This document shows positions 27,107-35,296 of a stretch of DNA of 64,000 bases, in pieces (positions within the stretch are counted from its first letter, which is position 1; the number at the start of each line of letters is the position of its first letter). Origin of the DNA: Billgrantia endophytica (lineage in GTDB: Bacteria > Pseudomonadota > Gammaproteobacteria > Pseudomonadales > Halomonadaceae); NCBI RefSeq assembly GCF_002879615.1, contig NZ_PNRF01000017.1:1-64000 (forward strand), read 5' to 3'. A program made the position numbers and the translations under genes. The notes beneath the pieces are model-generated. The model was not told where the DNA came from. It saw only the letters and a list, made by a program, of their open reading frames with translations, and did no database searches.

Positions 27107-27880
27107 TCAGTGGCCCAATATCTGGCTGAGGAAAAGCCGGGTGCGTTCGGAGCGGGGGTTGTTGAAGAACGGCTCTGGCGCGTTCTCCTCGATGATCTGC
27201 CCCTGGTCCATGAAGATCACCCGGTCGGCCACGGTCTTGGCGAAGCCCATCTCATGGGTCACGCAGAGCATGGTCATGCCCTCCTTGGCCAACTCGATCA
27301 TGACATCGAGAACTTCCTTGATCATTTCGGGGTCCAGCGCCGAGGTGGGCTCGTCGAACAACATCACCTCGGGATGCATGCACAACGAACGCGCAATGGC
27401 GACCCGCTGCTGCTGGCCACCGGAAAGCTGGCCGGGGTACTTGCGAGCCTGTTCAGCAATCTGTACCCGATCGAGATAGCTCATGGCCAGCGCCTCGGCC
27501 TCGCGGCGCGGCTTCTTCTGTACCCACATGGGCGAGAGGCAGCAGTTCTCGAGCACGGTCAGGTGCGGGAAAAGGTTGAAGTGCTGGAACACCATGCCCA
27601 CGTTGCGGCGGATCTGTTCGATGCGCTTGATGTCTTGGGTCAAGGGGATGCCACCGACCACGATCTCGCCCTGCTGATGCTCTTCAAGGTGGTTGATGCA
27701 GCGGATCAGCGTCGACTTGCCCGAGCCCGACGGCCCGCAGATGACGATACGCTCGCCCTGCCTGACCTCCAGATAGATATCGCGCAGCACATGGAAGTCG
27801 CCATACCACTTGTTGACGCCGCGCATCTCGACCATGGGGGTGTCGGCGCCAGCCTTGGATGTTGATGCCTGTTCACTCAT
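27107..27880 (-). CDS. aapP: General L-amino-acid ABC transporter ATP-binding protein
   Basis: A 257-residue ABC ATPase of the polar amino acid class: Walker [16 protein letters not shown] near residue 45, signature [15 protein letters not shown], and Walker [17 protein letters not shown] short Ser/Ala leader precedes the domain. ATG 27880 has AGGA at a better distance than the in-frame ATG 27889. It is the last gene of aapJQMP and energises amino acid import through AapQ/AapM. Confidence 0.94.
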   Translation of the reverse strand: MSEQASTSKAGADTPMVEMRGVNKWYGDFHVLRDIYLEVRQGERIVICGPSGSGKSTLIRCINHLEEHQQGEIVVGGIPLTQDIKRIEQIRRNVGMVFQHFNLFPHLTVLENCCLSPMWVQKKPRREAEALAMSYLDRVQIAEQARKYPGQLSGGQQQRVAIARSLCMHPEVMLFDEPTSALDPEMIKEVLDVMIELAKEGMTMLCVTHEMGFAKTVADRVIFMDQGQIIEENAPEPFFNNPRSERTRLFLSQILGH

Positions 27881-27983
27881 TGATGTCATTCCTGTCTCGG
27901 GTGACGCTTAAAGAAACGATGATTCATGTCGCGAGCGATGGGAGGCTGGCCGCCGCCGGCGCGCAGCAATGAATCGGCCTTCC

Positions 27984-29084
27984 CTAGCGCCTGTGGCCGG
28001 TATGCAGTTTACGTTCGAGGTACTGGCTGTAGCGTGACATGCTGAAACAGAAGATCCAGAACACGAATGCCGCGAAGACATAACCCTCCAGGGCAAAGCC
28101 CAGCCAGCGAGAATCCGACAGCGCCGCCTGGACGATACCCAGCAGGTCGAAGAGACCGATGATCATCACCAGGGTGGTATCCTTGAACAGCGAGATGAAG
28201 GTATTGACGATGCCGGGAATCATCATCTTCAACGCCTGGGGCAGCACGATGAGCCCCATACGCTTCCAGTAACCCATGCCCAGGGCAGCCGCCGCCTCTT
28301 CCTGGCCCCGCGGGATCGCCTGAAGCCCTCCACGGATCACCTCGGCCATATAGGCGCTCTGGAACAGAGTGATACCAATGAAGGCCCGGATCAGCCGGTC
28401 GACGCTGATACCGGTAGGCATGAACAGGGGCAGCATCACCGAGGCCATGAAAAGTACCGTGATCAGCGGAACGCCGCGCCAGAATTCGATGAACACCACG
28501 CAGAAACTCTTCACGATGGGCATCTCCGAACGCCTGCCCAGCGCCAGCATGATGCCGATGGGCAGGGCGCCCACCATCCCCACTATCGCCAGCACCAGGG
28601 TCAGCATCAATCCGCCCCAGCGATGGGTCTGTACTACCGGCAGGCCGAAGTGGCCGCCGTAGAGAAGGAAGTAGGCGAACACCGGGAAGCCCACGAGTGT
28701 CGCCAGCGCCACCCAGCGCTTGTACGGCAGCCGCGGTATCGCCAGCCAGGCAATCAGACCGGCAAAGGTGGCAAAGGTCAGGTTGACCCGCCAGATCTCG
28801 CTTCCCGGGTAGAGCCCATAGATGAACTGGCCGAGACGGGCGTTGACGAACACCCAGCAGGCGCCTTCCCGGGAACAGTCGTCACGACTGGTGCCGACCC
28901 AGTCGGCATTGATGAAGGCCCACTGGATCGTCGGCGTCAGCAACACGTAGAGCAGATAGAGCCCCAGCAGGGTGAACGCCGTATTCACCGGCCCGCTGAA
29001 CAGGTTGGTACGCAGCCAGGCCACCGCGCCAATGGTGCTATTGGGTGCGGGGCGCGCCTCGATCATCTTGGATTGGATTGTCAT
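27984..29084 (-). CDS. aapM: General L-amino-acid ABC transporter permease AapM
   Basis: A 366-residue permease. An N-terminal part has extra helices and a periplasmic loop with two cysteines (DDCSREGACW). The HisM-type core contains EFWRGVPLITVLFMA and the coupling loop EVIRGGLQAIPRGQEEAAAALG. The long N-terminus is typical of AapM rather than shorter HisM/GlnP permeases. It forms the channel with AapQ, whose gene ends 10 bases upstream. Confidence 0.94.
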   Translation of the reverse strand: MTIQSKMIEARPAPNSTIGAVAWLRTNLFSGPVNTAFTLLGLYLLYVLLTPTIQWAFINADWVGTSRDDCSREGACWVFVNARLGQFIYGLYPGSEIWRVNLTFATFAGLIAWLAIPRLPYKRWVALATLVGFPVFAYFLLYGGHFGLPVVQTHRWGGLMLTLVLAIVGMVGALPIGIMLALGRRSEMPIVKSFCVVFIEFWRGVPLITVLFMASVMLPLFMPTGISVDRLIRAFIGITLFQSAYMAEVIRGGLQAIPRGQEEAAAALGMGYWKRMGLIVLPQALKMMIPGIVNTFISLFKDTTLVMIIGLFDLLGIVQAALSDSRWLGFALEGYVFAAFVFWIFCFSMSRYSQYLERKLHTGHRR

Positions 29085-29093
29085 GGCGCTCTC

Positions 29094-30284
29094 CTAGCGT
29101 TCCACCAGCGCCACGCGGGCGTTGAACCAGTTCATGAACATCGATACCAGCAGGCTGATGGTCAGGTAGACCGCCATGGTCATGGCGATGACCTCGATCG
29201 CCTGCCCCGTCTGATTGAGCGTGGTACCGGCGAACACCGACACCAGGTCGGGGTAGCCGATGGCAGTCGCAAGTGACGAGTTCTTGATCAGGTTGAGATA
29301 CTGGCTGGTCAGCGGCGGTATGATGACCCTCATCGCCTGGGGAACCACCACCAGGCGCAATACCAGATTGCGCGGCAGGCTCAGTGCCTGGGCGGCCTCG
29401 GTCTGCCCGTGAGAGATCGCCTGAATGCCCGAGCGCACGATCTCGGCGATGAACGACGCCGTATAGATGGAGAGCGCCAGCCACAGCGCCAGGAATTCGG
29501 GGATGACCGTGATGCCACCGCGGAAGTTGAAACCACGCAGCTCCGGCACGTCCCAGGTGACCGGGACACCGGTGGCAACCAGCACCAGAAGCGGCAAGCC
29601 GAGGATCAGCCCCAGCGAGATCCAGCCCGCCGGGAGACGCTTGCCGGTGACCTCATGGCGACGCTTGTTCCAGACCACCAGGGCGATGCTTGCCATCACG
29701 GCGACGCCGAAGGCCAGGGGGATCAGGCCGAAACCGGATTCGAACAGCGGCTCGGGCAGGTAGAGCCCGCGCACGTTGAGGAAGACCACCTCACCCAGCG
29801 ACAGGCTGTCACGGGCGCTTGGCATGGCCCGCAGTACGGCGTAGTACCAGAAGAAGATCTGCAGCAGCAGCGGAATATTGCGAAATATCTCGATGTAGCC
29901 GTTGGCCAGCCGGGCGATCAGCCAGTTGGGTGAAAGCCGGGCAATACCCACGGTAAACCCGATGATGGTGGCCGCCAGCACCCCCAGAGCAGAAACCAGC
30001 AGGGTATTGAGCAGGCCCACCACGAAGGTACGGCCGTAGGTGCTCTGGGAGGAGTAGTCGATCAGGCTCTGGACGATGCCAAAGCCCGCGGTATTGGACA
30101 GGAAACCGAAGCCGGTCGTGATGCCACGGGCGGCCAGGTTAGCCTGGGTGTTGCCGACGATATAGAGCAGGAAGGCGGCTACTGCCGCGATCAGCATTAT
30201 CTGAAACATCAGAGCGCGCTTGGCGCGATCACGCCAGAAAGGCGGTTTTTGGCCCACTGGCCGGGCCTGGGGTCGAACGGACAT
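29094..30284 (-). CDS. aapQ: General L-amino-acid ABC transporter permease AapQ
   Basis: A 396-residue permease with a cytoplasmic N-terminus, a first helix near residue 28, a long insertion of several extra helices mid-protein (typical of AapQ), and the motifs YIEIFRNIPLLLQIFFWY and EIVRSGIQAISHGQTEAAQALSLP. It pairs with AapM. It lies 115 bases after aapJ with a perfect hairpin between them. Confidence 0.94.
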   Translation of the reverse strand: MSVRPQARPVGQKPPFWRDRAKRALMFQIMLIAAVAAFLLYIVGNTQANLAARGITTGFGFLSNTAGFGIVQSLIDYSSQSTYGRTFVVGLLNTLLVSALGVLAATIIGFTVGIARLSPNWLIARLANGYIEIFRNIPLLLQIFFWYYAVLRAMPSARDSLSLGEVVFLNVRGLYLPEPLFESGFGLIPLAFGVAVMASIALVVWNKRRHEVTGKRLPAGWISLGLILGLPLLVLVATGVPVTWDVPELRGFNFRGGITVIPEFLALWLALSIYTASFIAEIVRSGIQAISHGQTEAAQALSLPRNLVLRLVVVPQAMRVIIPPLTSQYLNLIKNSSLATAIGYPDLVSVFAGTTLNQTGQAIEVIAMTMAVYLTISLLVSMFMNWFNARVALVER

Positions 30285-30324
30285 GGAAAGACTCTCCGCC
30301 TGGATCCGTCAAGCAGGTATGCAA

Positions 30325-30353
30325 GCCCTGATCCGGGGTAACCGGATCAGGGC
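30325..30353. promoter_or_regulatory. Hairpin between aapJ and aapQ
   Basis: A perfect 12-bp stem (GCCCTGATCCGG and its complement) with a 5-base loop lies between the binding-protein and permease genes, with no T run. It probably stabilises the aapJ mRNA or limits read-through, so that binding protein is made in excess. Confidence 0.5.
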
Positions 30354-30399
30354 ATGACAAGGCTCGAGGCGCCGTGATGCAGCGCCTCGGACGGTTCGG

Positions 30400-31428
30400 T
30401 CAGCGAATCGGCGGGGCGTACTGGATGCCACCTTCGGTCCACAGCGCGTTGATGCCACGCTCGATCTGCAGCGGCGAGCCCATGCCGACATTGCGCTCGA
30501 AGCTCTCGCCGTAGTTGCCTACCTGCTTGATGATGTTATAAGCCCAGTCGGCGTTGAGGCCCATGGCTTCACCGTAGTTGCCATCCTGGCCCAGCAGGCG
30601 GGCCACGTCCGGCGACCCGGAGTCGAGCATCTCGTCGACGTTCTCGCTGGTGATGCCGAACTCCTCGGCGTTGACCATGGCGAACAGCGACCACTTGACG
30701 ATGTTGAACCACAGATCGTCGCCCTGGCGCACCACGGGGCCCAACGGCTCCTTCGAGATCACTTCGGGCAGGATGATGGCGCTATCGGGATCGGCGAGCT
30801 GTATGCGCAGCGCGGCGAGCTGTGAGGTATCGGAGGTCAACACGTCGCAGCGCCCCGCCTCGAAGCCACCCACGGTCTGTTCGGAGGTATCGAAGACGAT
30901 GGGGTCGAACTCCATGCCGTTGGCACGGAAATAATCCGCCAGGTTGAGCTCGGTGGTGGTGCCCGACTGCGTGCAGATGGCGGCGCCATCGAGCTCCTCG
31001 GCGCTGGACACGCCCAGGTCCTGAGACACCAGGAAACCCTGGCCGTCGTAGAAGGTCACGCCAGTGAAGTTCAGGCCCAGGGTGGTGTCGCGGACGGTGG
31101 TCCAGGTAGTGTTGCGCGACAGCACGTCCACCTCGCCGGACTGCAGCGCGGTGAAGCGTTCCACGGCATTCAGCGAGATGTAGCGCACCGCCTCGGCATC
31201 GCCGAACACGGCGGCCGCTACGGCGCGGCAGACGTCGACGTCCAGCCCCTGCCACTCGCCCTGGTCATCCGGGGCGGAGAAGCCTGGCAGGCCATCGCTC
31301 ACGCCACACTGCACGGCGCCACGGTTCCTGGTGTCATCCAGGGTGGAAGCCTGTGCCACGGTAGTGGCACCGAGTACCAGAGCGCCTGCCGAGGCCAGCA
31401 GGACCAACTTGTTTTTCTTGCTCAGCAT
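30400..31428 (-). CDS. aapJ: General L-amino-acid binding protein AapJ
   Basis: A 342-residue periplasmic binding protein with a signal peptide cut near residue 27 (TTVAQAS). Family 3 features include RGAVQCGVSDGLPGFS, VDVCRAVAAAVFGD, ERFTALQSGEVDVLSRNTTW and the C-terminal GGIQYAPPIR, all typical of AapJ. It delivers a broad range of L-amino acids to AapQMP. A good sigma-54-like promoter lies about 70-80 bases upstream. A second, closely related binding-protein gene precedes it. Confidence 0.95.
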   Translation of the reverse strand: MLSKKNKLVLLASAGALVLGATTVAQASTLDDTRNRGAVQCGVSDGLPGFSAPDDQGEWQGLDVDVCRAVAAAVFGDAEAVRYISLNAVERFTALQSGEVDVLSRNTTWTTVRDTTLGLNFTGVTFYDGQGFLVSQDLGVSSAEELDGAAICTQSGTTTELNLADYFRANGMEFDPIVFDTSEQTVGGFEAGRCDVLTSDTSQLAALRIQLADPDSAIILPEVISKEPLGPVVRQGDDLWFNIVKWSLFAMVNAEEFGITSENVDEMLDSGSPDVARLLGQDGNYGEAMGLNADWAYNIIKQVGNYGESFERNVGMGSPLQIERGINALWTEGGIQYAPPIR

Positions 31429-31495
31429 GGGGATCGTCCCTTCGCAGAAATATTATTGATGTGTAAGTCATGCGTCGTGCATGTGTCCGCACCTT

Positions 31496-31511
31496 AGCAA
31501 GGTTTGTTCCA
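31496..31511 (-). promoter_or_regulatory. Sigma-54-like promoter of aapJQMP
   Basis: Read leftwards: TGGAAC-N5-TTGCT, with the invariant GG and GC ten bases apart and only one mismatch in the -24 hexamer. It is placed about 70 bases before the aapJ start. A clear NtrC palindrome was not found nearby. Confidence 0.55.
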
Positions 31512-31623
31512 ACTTAGGGATAGGGTAGGCGAAACCATTATTCAACGATCGAGCCAAAGGCGATACGGCTCGGTCTCCTGCCCCCAACTAGTGCCGCTTT
31601 CTCTGCTCATGCACCGTTTGGAG

Positions 31624-32646
31624 TCAACGCACTGGCGGCGCATACTGGATACCGCCATCGGACCATAATGCATTGAGCCCTCGGGCGATCTTGAATTCTG
31701 AGCCTTCGCCCACGTTACGCTCGAAGACTTCGCCGTAGTTGCCCACTTGCCTGATGATCTGGTAGGCCCAGTCGGCGGAGAGACCCATACCCTGCCCATG
31801 ATTGCCGTCTTCACCCAGCAGACGCGCGATATCCGGATCGTCGGAGGTACGCATCTCGTCGACATTGTCGCTGGTGATCCCCATTTCCTCGGCATTGAGC
31901 ATGGCGAACAGCGACCACTTGACGATGTTGAACCATTGGTCGTCGCCCTGGGCCACCGCAGGTCCCAACGGCTCCTTGGAGATGACCTCCGGCAGCACCA
32001 CGGCACTGTCCGGGTCTGCCAGTTGCATGCGCTGGGCATAGAGCTGGGAGGCATCGGTACTGAGCACGTCGCAGCGCCCCGCCTCGAAGCCGCCAATCGA
32101 CTGCTCCGGCGAGCCGAACACTACCGGCTCGTATTCCATGCCATTGGCCCGGAAGTAGTCGGCCAGGTTGAGCTCGCTGGTGGTACCGGACTGGGTGCAC
32201 ACCGCCGCGCCATCCAGTTCCTTGGCACTCTGAACACCCAGGTCGCTGGCCACCATGAAGGCCTGGCCATCGTAGTAGCTGACCCCGGTGAAGTTGATGC
32301 CGAGGGTGGTATCGCGGGTGGATGTCCAGGTAGTGGTACGAGACAGCACGTCCACTTCGCCGGACTGAATAGCCGTGAAGCGTTCTACCGAGTCCAGCGG
32401 CACGAAGAGCACGCTCTTGGCGTCACCCAGCACTGCCGCGGCAATGGCCCGGCAGATATCGGTGTCCAGGCCACGATAGTCATCCTCGTCATCCAGGGCC
32501 GAGAAACCGGGCTGGGCTGCATTCACGCCACAGCGCACCTGGCCTCTATCCTGGACGTCATCCAGGGTAGCGGCCAGGGTCAGCCCGATTCCGCCCAATA
32601 CCAGTGCTGCGACCGATGGCACCGCTATCCGCCTGTTGTTCGACAT
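31624..32646 (-). CDS. Second AapJ-type amino acid binding protein
   Basis: A 340-residue paralogue of the neighbouring AapJ, clearly homologous over the whole mature length (DVDVLSR/TTTW, FTGV.YYDGQ, GTT.ELNLADYFRANGME, PEVISKEPLGP, GGIQYAPPVR). The signal peptide ends near residue 25. ATG 32646 is chosen because upstream codons lack similarity. It probably feeds the same AapQMP complex with different specificity. It lies 195 bases upstream of aapJ and may have its own promoter. Confidence 0.92.
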   Translation of the reverse strand: MSNNRRIAVPSVAALVLGGIGLTLAATLDDVQDRGQVRCGVNAAQPGFSALDDEDDYRGLDTDICRAIAAAVLGDAKSVLFVPLDSVERFTAIQSGEVDVLSRTTTWTSTRDTTLGINFTGVSYYDGQAFMVASDLGVQSAKELDGAAVCTQSGTTSELNLADYFRANGMEYEPVVFGSPEQSIGGFEAGRCDVLSTDASQLYAQRMQLADPDSAVVLPEVISKEPLGPAVAQGDDQWFNIVKWSLFAMLNAEEMGITSDNVDEMRTSDDPDIARLLGEDGNHGQGMGLSADWAYQIIRQVGNYGEVFERNVGEGSEFKIARGLNALWSDGGIQYAPPVR

Positions 32647-32709
32647 GAAGGTATCCCTTTCACTCTGTAGGTACGTTATTGATCGATGGCCAAGTGTATT
32701 AGCCCATGC

Positions 32710-32725
32710 TGCAGCACCTTCACCA
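32710..32725 (-). promoter_or_regulatory. Weak sigma-54-like promoter of the second aapJ-type gene
   Basis: Read leftwards: TGGTGA-N5-CTGCA, with correct GG-N10-GC spacing but a poor -24 hexamer. It lies about 64 bases before the gene. Included mainly because the neighbouring paralogue has a better version. Confidence 0.25.
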
Positions 32726-32780
32726 TAGTCGTTTGCCGACAGGGGGCCCACATGATTCTTTGGCGGGGCGACGAGAACGA

Positions 32781-32813
32781 AATGCCCCCACAGGACGAAC
32801 CTGTGGGGGCATT
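32781..32813 (-). terminator. Terminator after ahpF
   Basis: A perfect 14-bp stem (AATGCCCCCACAGG and its complement) with a 5-base loop lies 45 bases past the ahpF stop. The leftward exit reads TTTCGTT, so it can end the ahpF transcript. Confidence 0.75.
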
Positions 32814-32857
32814 CTTGGATGGAACAGAGGCCGGCGGGATCCGCCGGCGACCGCCGG

Positions 32858-34414
32858 TCAGCTACGGATCAGGTAGTCGAAGGCGCCCAGTGCCGCCTTG
32901 GAGCCTTCACCCATGGCTATGACAATCTGCTTGTAGGGCACGGTGGTGACGTCGCCGGCCGCGAAGATGCCCGGCACGGAGGTCATGCCGCGGGCATCGG
33001 TGACGATTTCACCACGCTCCGAGAGCTCGATGGAGGAATCGGTGAGCCACTCGGTATTCGGCACCAGGCCAATCTGTACGAAGACGCCCTCCAGCTCGAG
33101 CTTGCGCAGCTCTCCGCTGGTCCGCTCCTCGTAGGTGAGGCCATTGACCCGCTTGCCATCACCGTTCACTTCGGTGGTCCGGGCCCCCTTGATCACATCC
33201 ACGTTGGGCAGGCTGGCGAGTTTCTTCTGCAACACCGCATCGGCACGCAGCTCGTCCATGAACTCGATCAGGGTGACATGCTCGACCAGGCCGGCCAGGT
33301 CGATGGCCGCCTCGACACCGGAGTTACCACCACCGATTACCGCCACGCGCTTGCCCTTGAACAGCGGACCATCGCAGTGGGGGCAGTAGGCCACACCCTT
33401 GTTGCGGTACTCGTCCTCGCCAGGCACGCCCATCTCGCGCCAGCGGGCGCCGGTTGCCAGGATCAAGGTCCGGCTCTTGAGCGAGGCGCCCGATTCGAAC
33501 CGCACCTCATGCTCACCGCCAGGCTGAGTGGCCGGCACCAGCTTGACGGCACGCTGCAGCGGCATGATGTCCACATCGTACTGCTTGACGTGCTCTTCCA
33601 GTGCGGCCACCAGCTTAGGCCCATTGGTTTCCGAGACCGAGATGAAGTTCTCGATGGCCATGGTATCGAGCACCTGCCCACCGAAACGCTCGGTGGCGAC
33701 ACCCGTGCGGATGCCCTTGCGAGCCGCATAGATGGCTGCCGCGGCGCCGGCAGGGCCGCCGCCCACCATCAGCACATCGAAACTCTCCTTGGCGTTGAGC
33801 TTCTCGGCATCGCGCTTGGCGGCACCCGTGTCGACCTTGGCCAGAATCTGCTCGAGGCTCATGCGCCCCTGGTCGAAGGGTTCACCGTTCAGGTAGATGC
33901 TGGGGACCGACATCACCTGGCGCGTCTCCACCTCGTCCTGAAACAGCGCGCCATCGATGGCGACATGCCGCACGTTCGGGTTGAGCACGGCCATCAGGTT
34001 GAGAGCCTGCACCACATCGGGGCAGTTCTGGCAGGAGAGAGAGAAGTACGTTTCGAAGTTCAGCTCACCTTCGAGGCCCTTGATCTGCTCGACCACGTCG
34101 TCGGAGGCCTTGGGCGGGTGCCCGCCGACCTGCAGCAGGGCCAGTACCAGCGAAGTGAACTCGTGCCCCATGGGGATCCCGGCGAATACCAGGCCGGTGT
34201 CTTCCCCGGGGCGATTCAGTGCAAACGACGGGACACGGGCATCGCGACCGTCGCCGTGCAGGGTAATCTTGTCGCTCAGGCTGGCGATCTGCTCCAGCAG
34301 CTTGAACAGTTCCTTGGATTTGGCGCCGTCATCGAGGGATGCGACGATCTCGAACGGTTGGGTGACCTTTTGCAGATAGGTTTGCAGCTGGCTCTTCAGA
34401 TTGTCGTCCAACAT
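32858..34414 (-). CDS. ahpF: Alkyl hydroperoxide reductase subunit F
   Basis: A 518-residue flavoprotein disulfide reductase that recycles AhpC with NADH. The tandem thioredoxin-like N-terminal domain carries the CQNC redox pair near residue 129. FAD binding is at [17 protein letters not shown] near 217, the thioredoxin-reductase CPHC at about 345, the NAD site at [15 protein letters not shown], and the second FAD motif at [14 protein letters not shown]. Full length. Downstream of ahpC with a hairpin in between. Confidence 0.97.
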   Translation of the reverse strand: MLDDNLKSQLQTYLQKVTQPFEIVASLDDGAKSKELFKLLEQIASLSDKITLHGDGRDARVPSFALNRPGEDTGLVFAGIPMGHEFTSLVLALLQVGGHPPKASDDVVEQIKGLEGELNFETYFSLSCQNCPDVVQALNLMAVLNPNVRHVAIDGALFQDEVETRQVMSVPSIYLNGEPFDQGRMSLEQILAKVDTGAAKRDAEKLNAKESFDVLMVGGGPAGAAAAIYAARKGIRTGVATERFGGQVLDTMAIENFISVSETNGPKLVAALEEHVKQYDVDIMPLQRAVKLVPATQPGGEHEVRFESGASLKSRTLILATGARWREMGVPGEDEYRNKGVAYCPHCDGPLFKGKRVAVIGGGNSGVEAAIDLAGLVEHVTLIEFMDELRADAVLQKKLASLPNVDVIKGARTTEVNGDGKRVNGLTYEERTSGELRKLELEGVFVQIGLVPNTEWLTDSSIELSERGEIVTDARGMTSVPGIFAAGDVTTVPYKQIVIAMGEGSKAALGAFDYLIRS

Positions 34415-34512
34415 GACAGCGGTTCCTTCATGTCTGGCTCATGAAAACAGCAAGCATCGGCGCAGTACACACGGCTGGAAGCCAGCGTGGAGGCGAGATG
34501 GTTGCACGTGTC

Positions 34513-34543
34513 TTGAAAAGCACCCGGGCGGAGCACGCCCGGG
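34513..34543 (-). terminator. Terminator or attenuator between ahpC and ahpF
   Basis: Read leftwards, a CCCGGGC/GCCCGGG stem (34537-34543 with 34523-34529) and a 7-base loop are followed by TGCTTTTC. It would end part of the ahpC transcripts and allow less ahpF than ahpC. Confidence 0.5.
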
Positions 34544-34594
34544 CGTGGAACTCACGAGGTCAGGGGGCAGACCCGTGGGTTCGGCAAGCGTCGT

Positions 34595-35158
34595 TTAGAT
34601 CTTGCCGACCAGGTCGAGAGACGGAGACAGGGTCTCTTCGCCTTCCTTCCACTTGGCGGGGCAGACTTCGTTCGGGTTGGCAGCCACGTACTGGGCAGCC
34701 TTGACCTTGCGCAACAGCTCTTCGGCATTACGGCCGATGTTGCCGGCATTGATCTCGACGATCTGGATCTTGCCTTCCGGGTCAATCACGAAGGTGCCAC
34801 GCTCGGCCAGACCGGCTTCCTCGATCAGTACCTCGAAGTTGCGCGAGATGGCCAGGGTCGGGTCGGCCAGCATCGGATACCGGATCTTGTTGATGGTCTC
34901 GGAGCTGTCGTGCCACGCCTTGTGGGTGAAGTGGGTATCGGTGGAGACGCCATAGACCTCGACACCCAGTTTCTTGAACTCCTCGTAATTGTCCGCCAGA
35001 TCACCCAGCTCGGTGGGGCAGACGAACGTGAAGTCAGCTGGATAGAAGAAGAAAATGTTCCACTTGCCCTTCAGGCTGTCTTCAGTGACGTCGATGAATT
35101 CGCCGTTGTGGAAGGCGGTCGCTTTGAACGGCTTGACTTCAGTATTGATCAGGGACAT
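34595..35158 (-). CDS. ahpC: Alkyl hydroperoxide reductase subunit C (peroxiredoxin)
   Basis: A 187-residue typical 2-Cys peroxiredoxin. The peroxidatic cysteine lies in DFTFVCPTE near residue 47 and the resolving cysteine in NEVCPAKW near 166. It reduces H2O2, organic peroxides and peroxynitrite and is recycled by AhpF. An OxyR-type site lies upstream, so peroxide induction is expected. Confidence 0.98.
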   Translation of the reverse strand: MSLINTEVKPFKATAFHNGEFIDVTEDSLKGKWNIFFFYPADFTFVCPTELGDLADNYEEFKKLGVEVYGVSTDTHFTHKAWHDSSETINKIRYPMLADPTLAISRNFEVLIEEAGLAERGTFVIDPEGKIQIVEINAGNIGRNAEELLRKVKAAQYVAANPNEVCPAKWKEGEETLSPSLDLVGKI

Positions 35159-35232
35159 GTCGTAATGCTCCTTGTCGGTGGTTTTGATCCGAATACGAGG
35201 CCCATGATACCCACGAATCCTCGATAGACTAA

Positions 35233-35269
35233 ATTGAATGCTACCATGGTGGTGATAAGCCTTGCCTAT
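35233..35269. promoter_or_regulatory. OxyR-binding site upstream of ahpC
   Basis: Four tetramers are spaced exactly seven bases apart: ATTG-N7-CCAT-N7-ATAA-N7-CTAT. This matches the OxyR pattern ATAG-N7-CTAT-N7-ATAG-N7-CTAT at 13 of 16 positions. It lies 75-111 bases before the ahpC start, suitable for activating its promoter. Confidence 0.7.
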
Positions 35270-35296
35270 GGGAAAGCCGCAACGTGTTGAAAAGAC

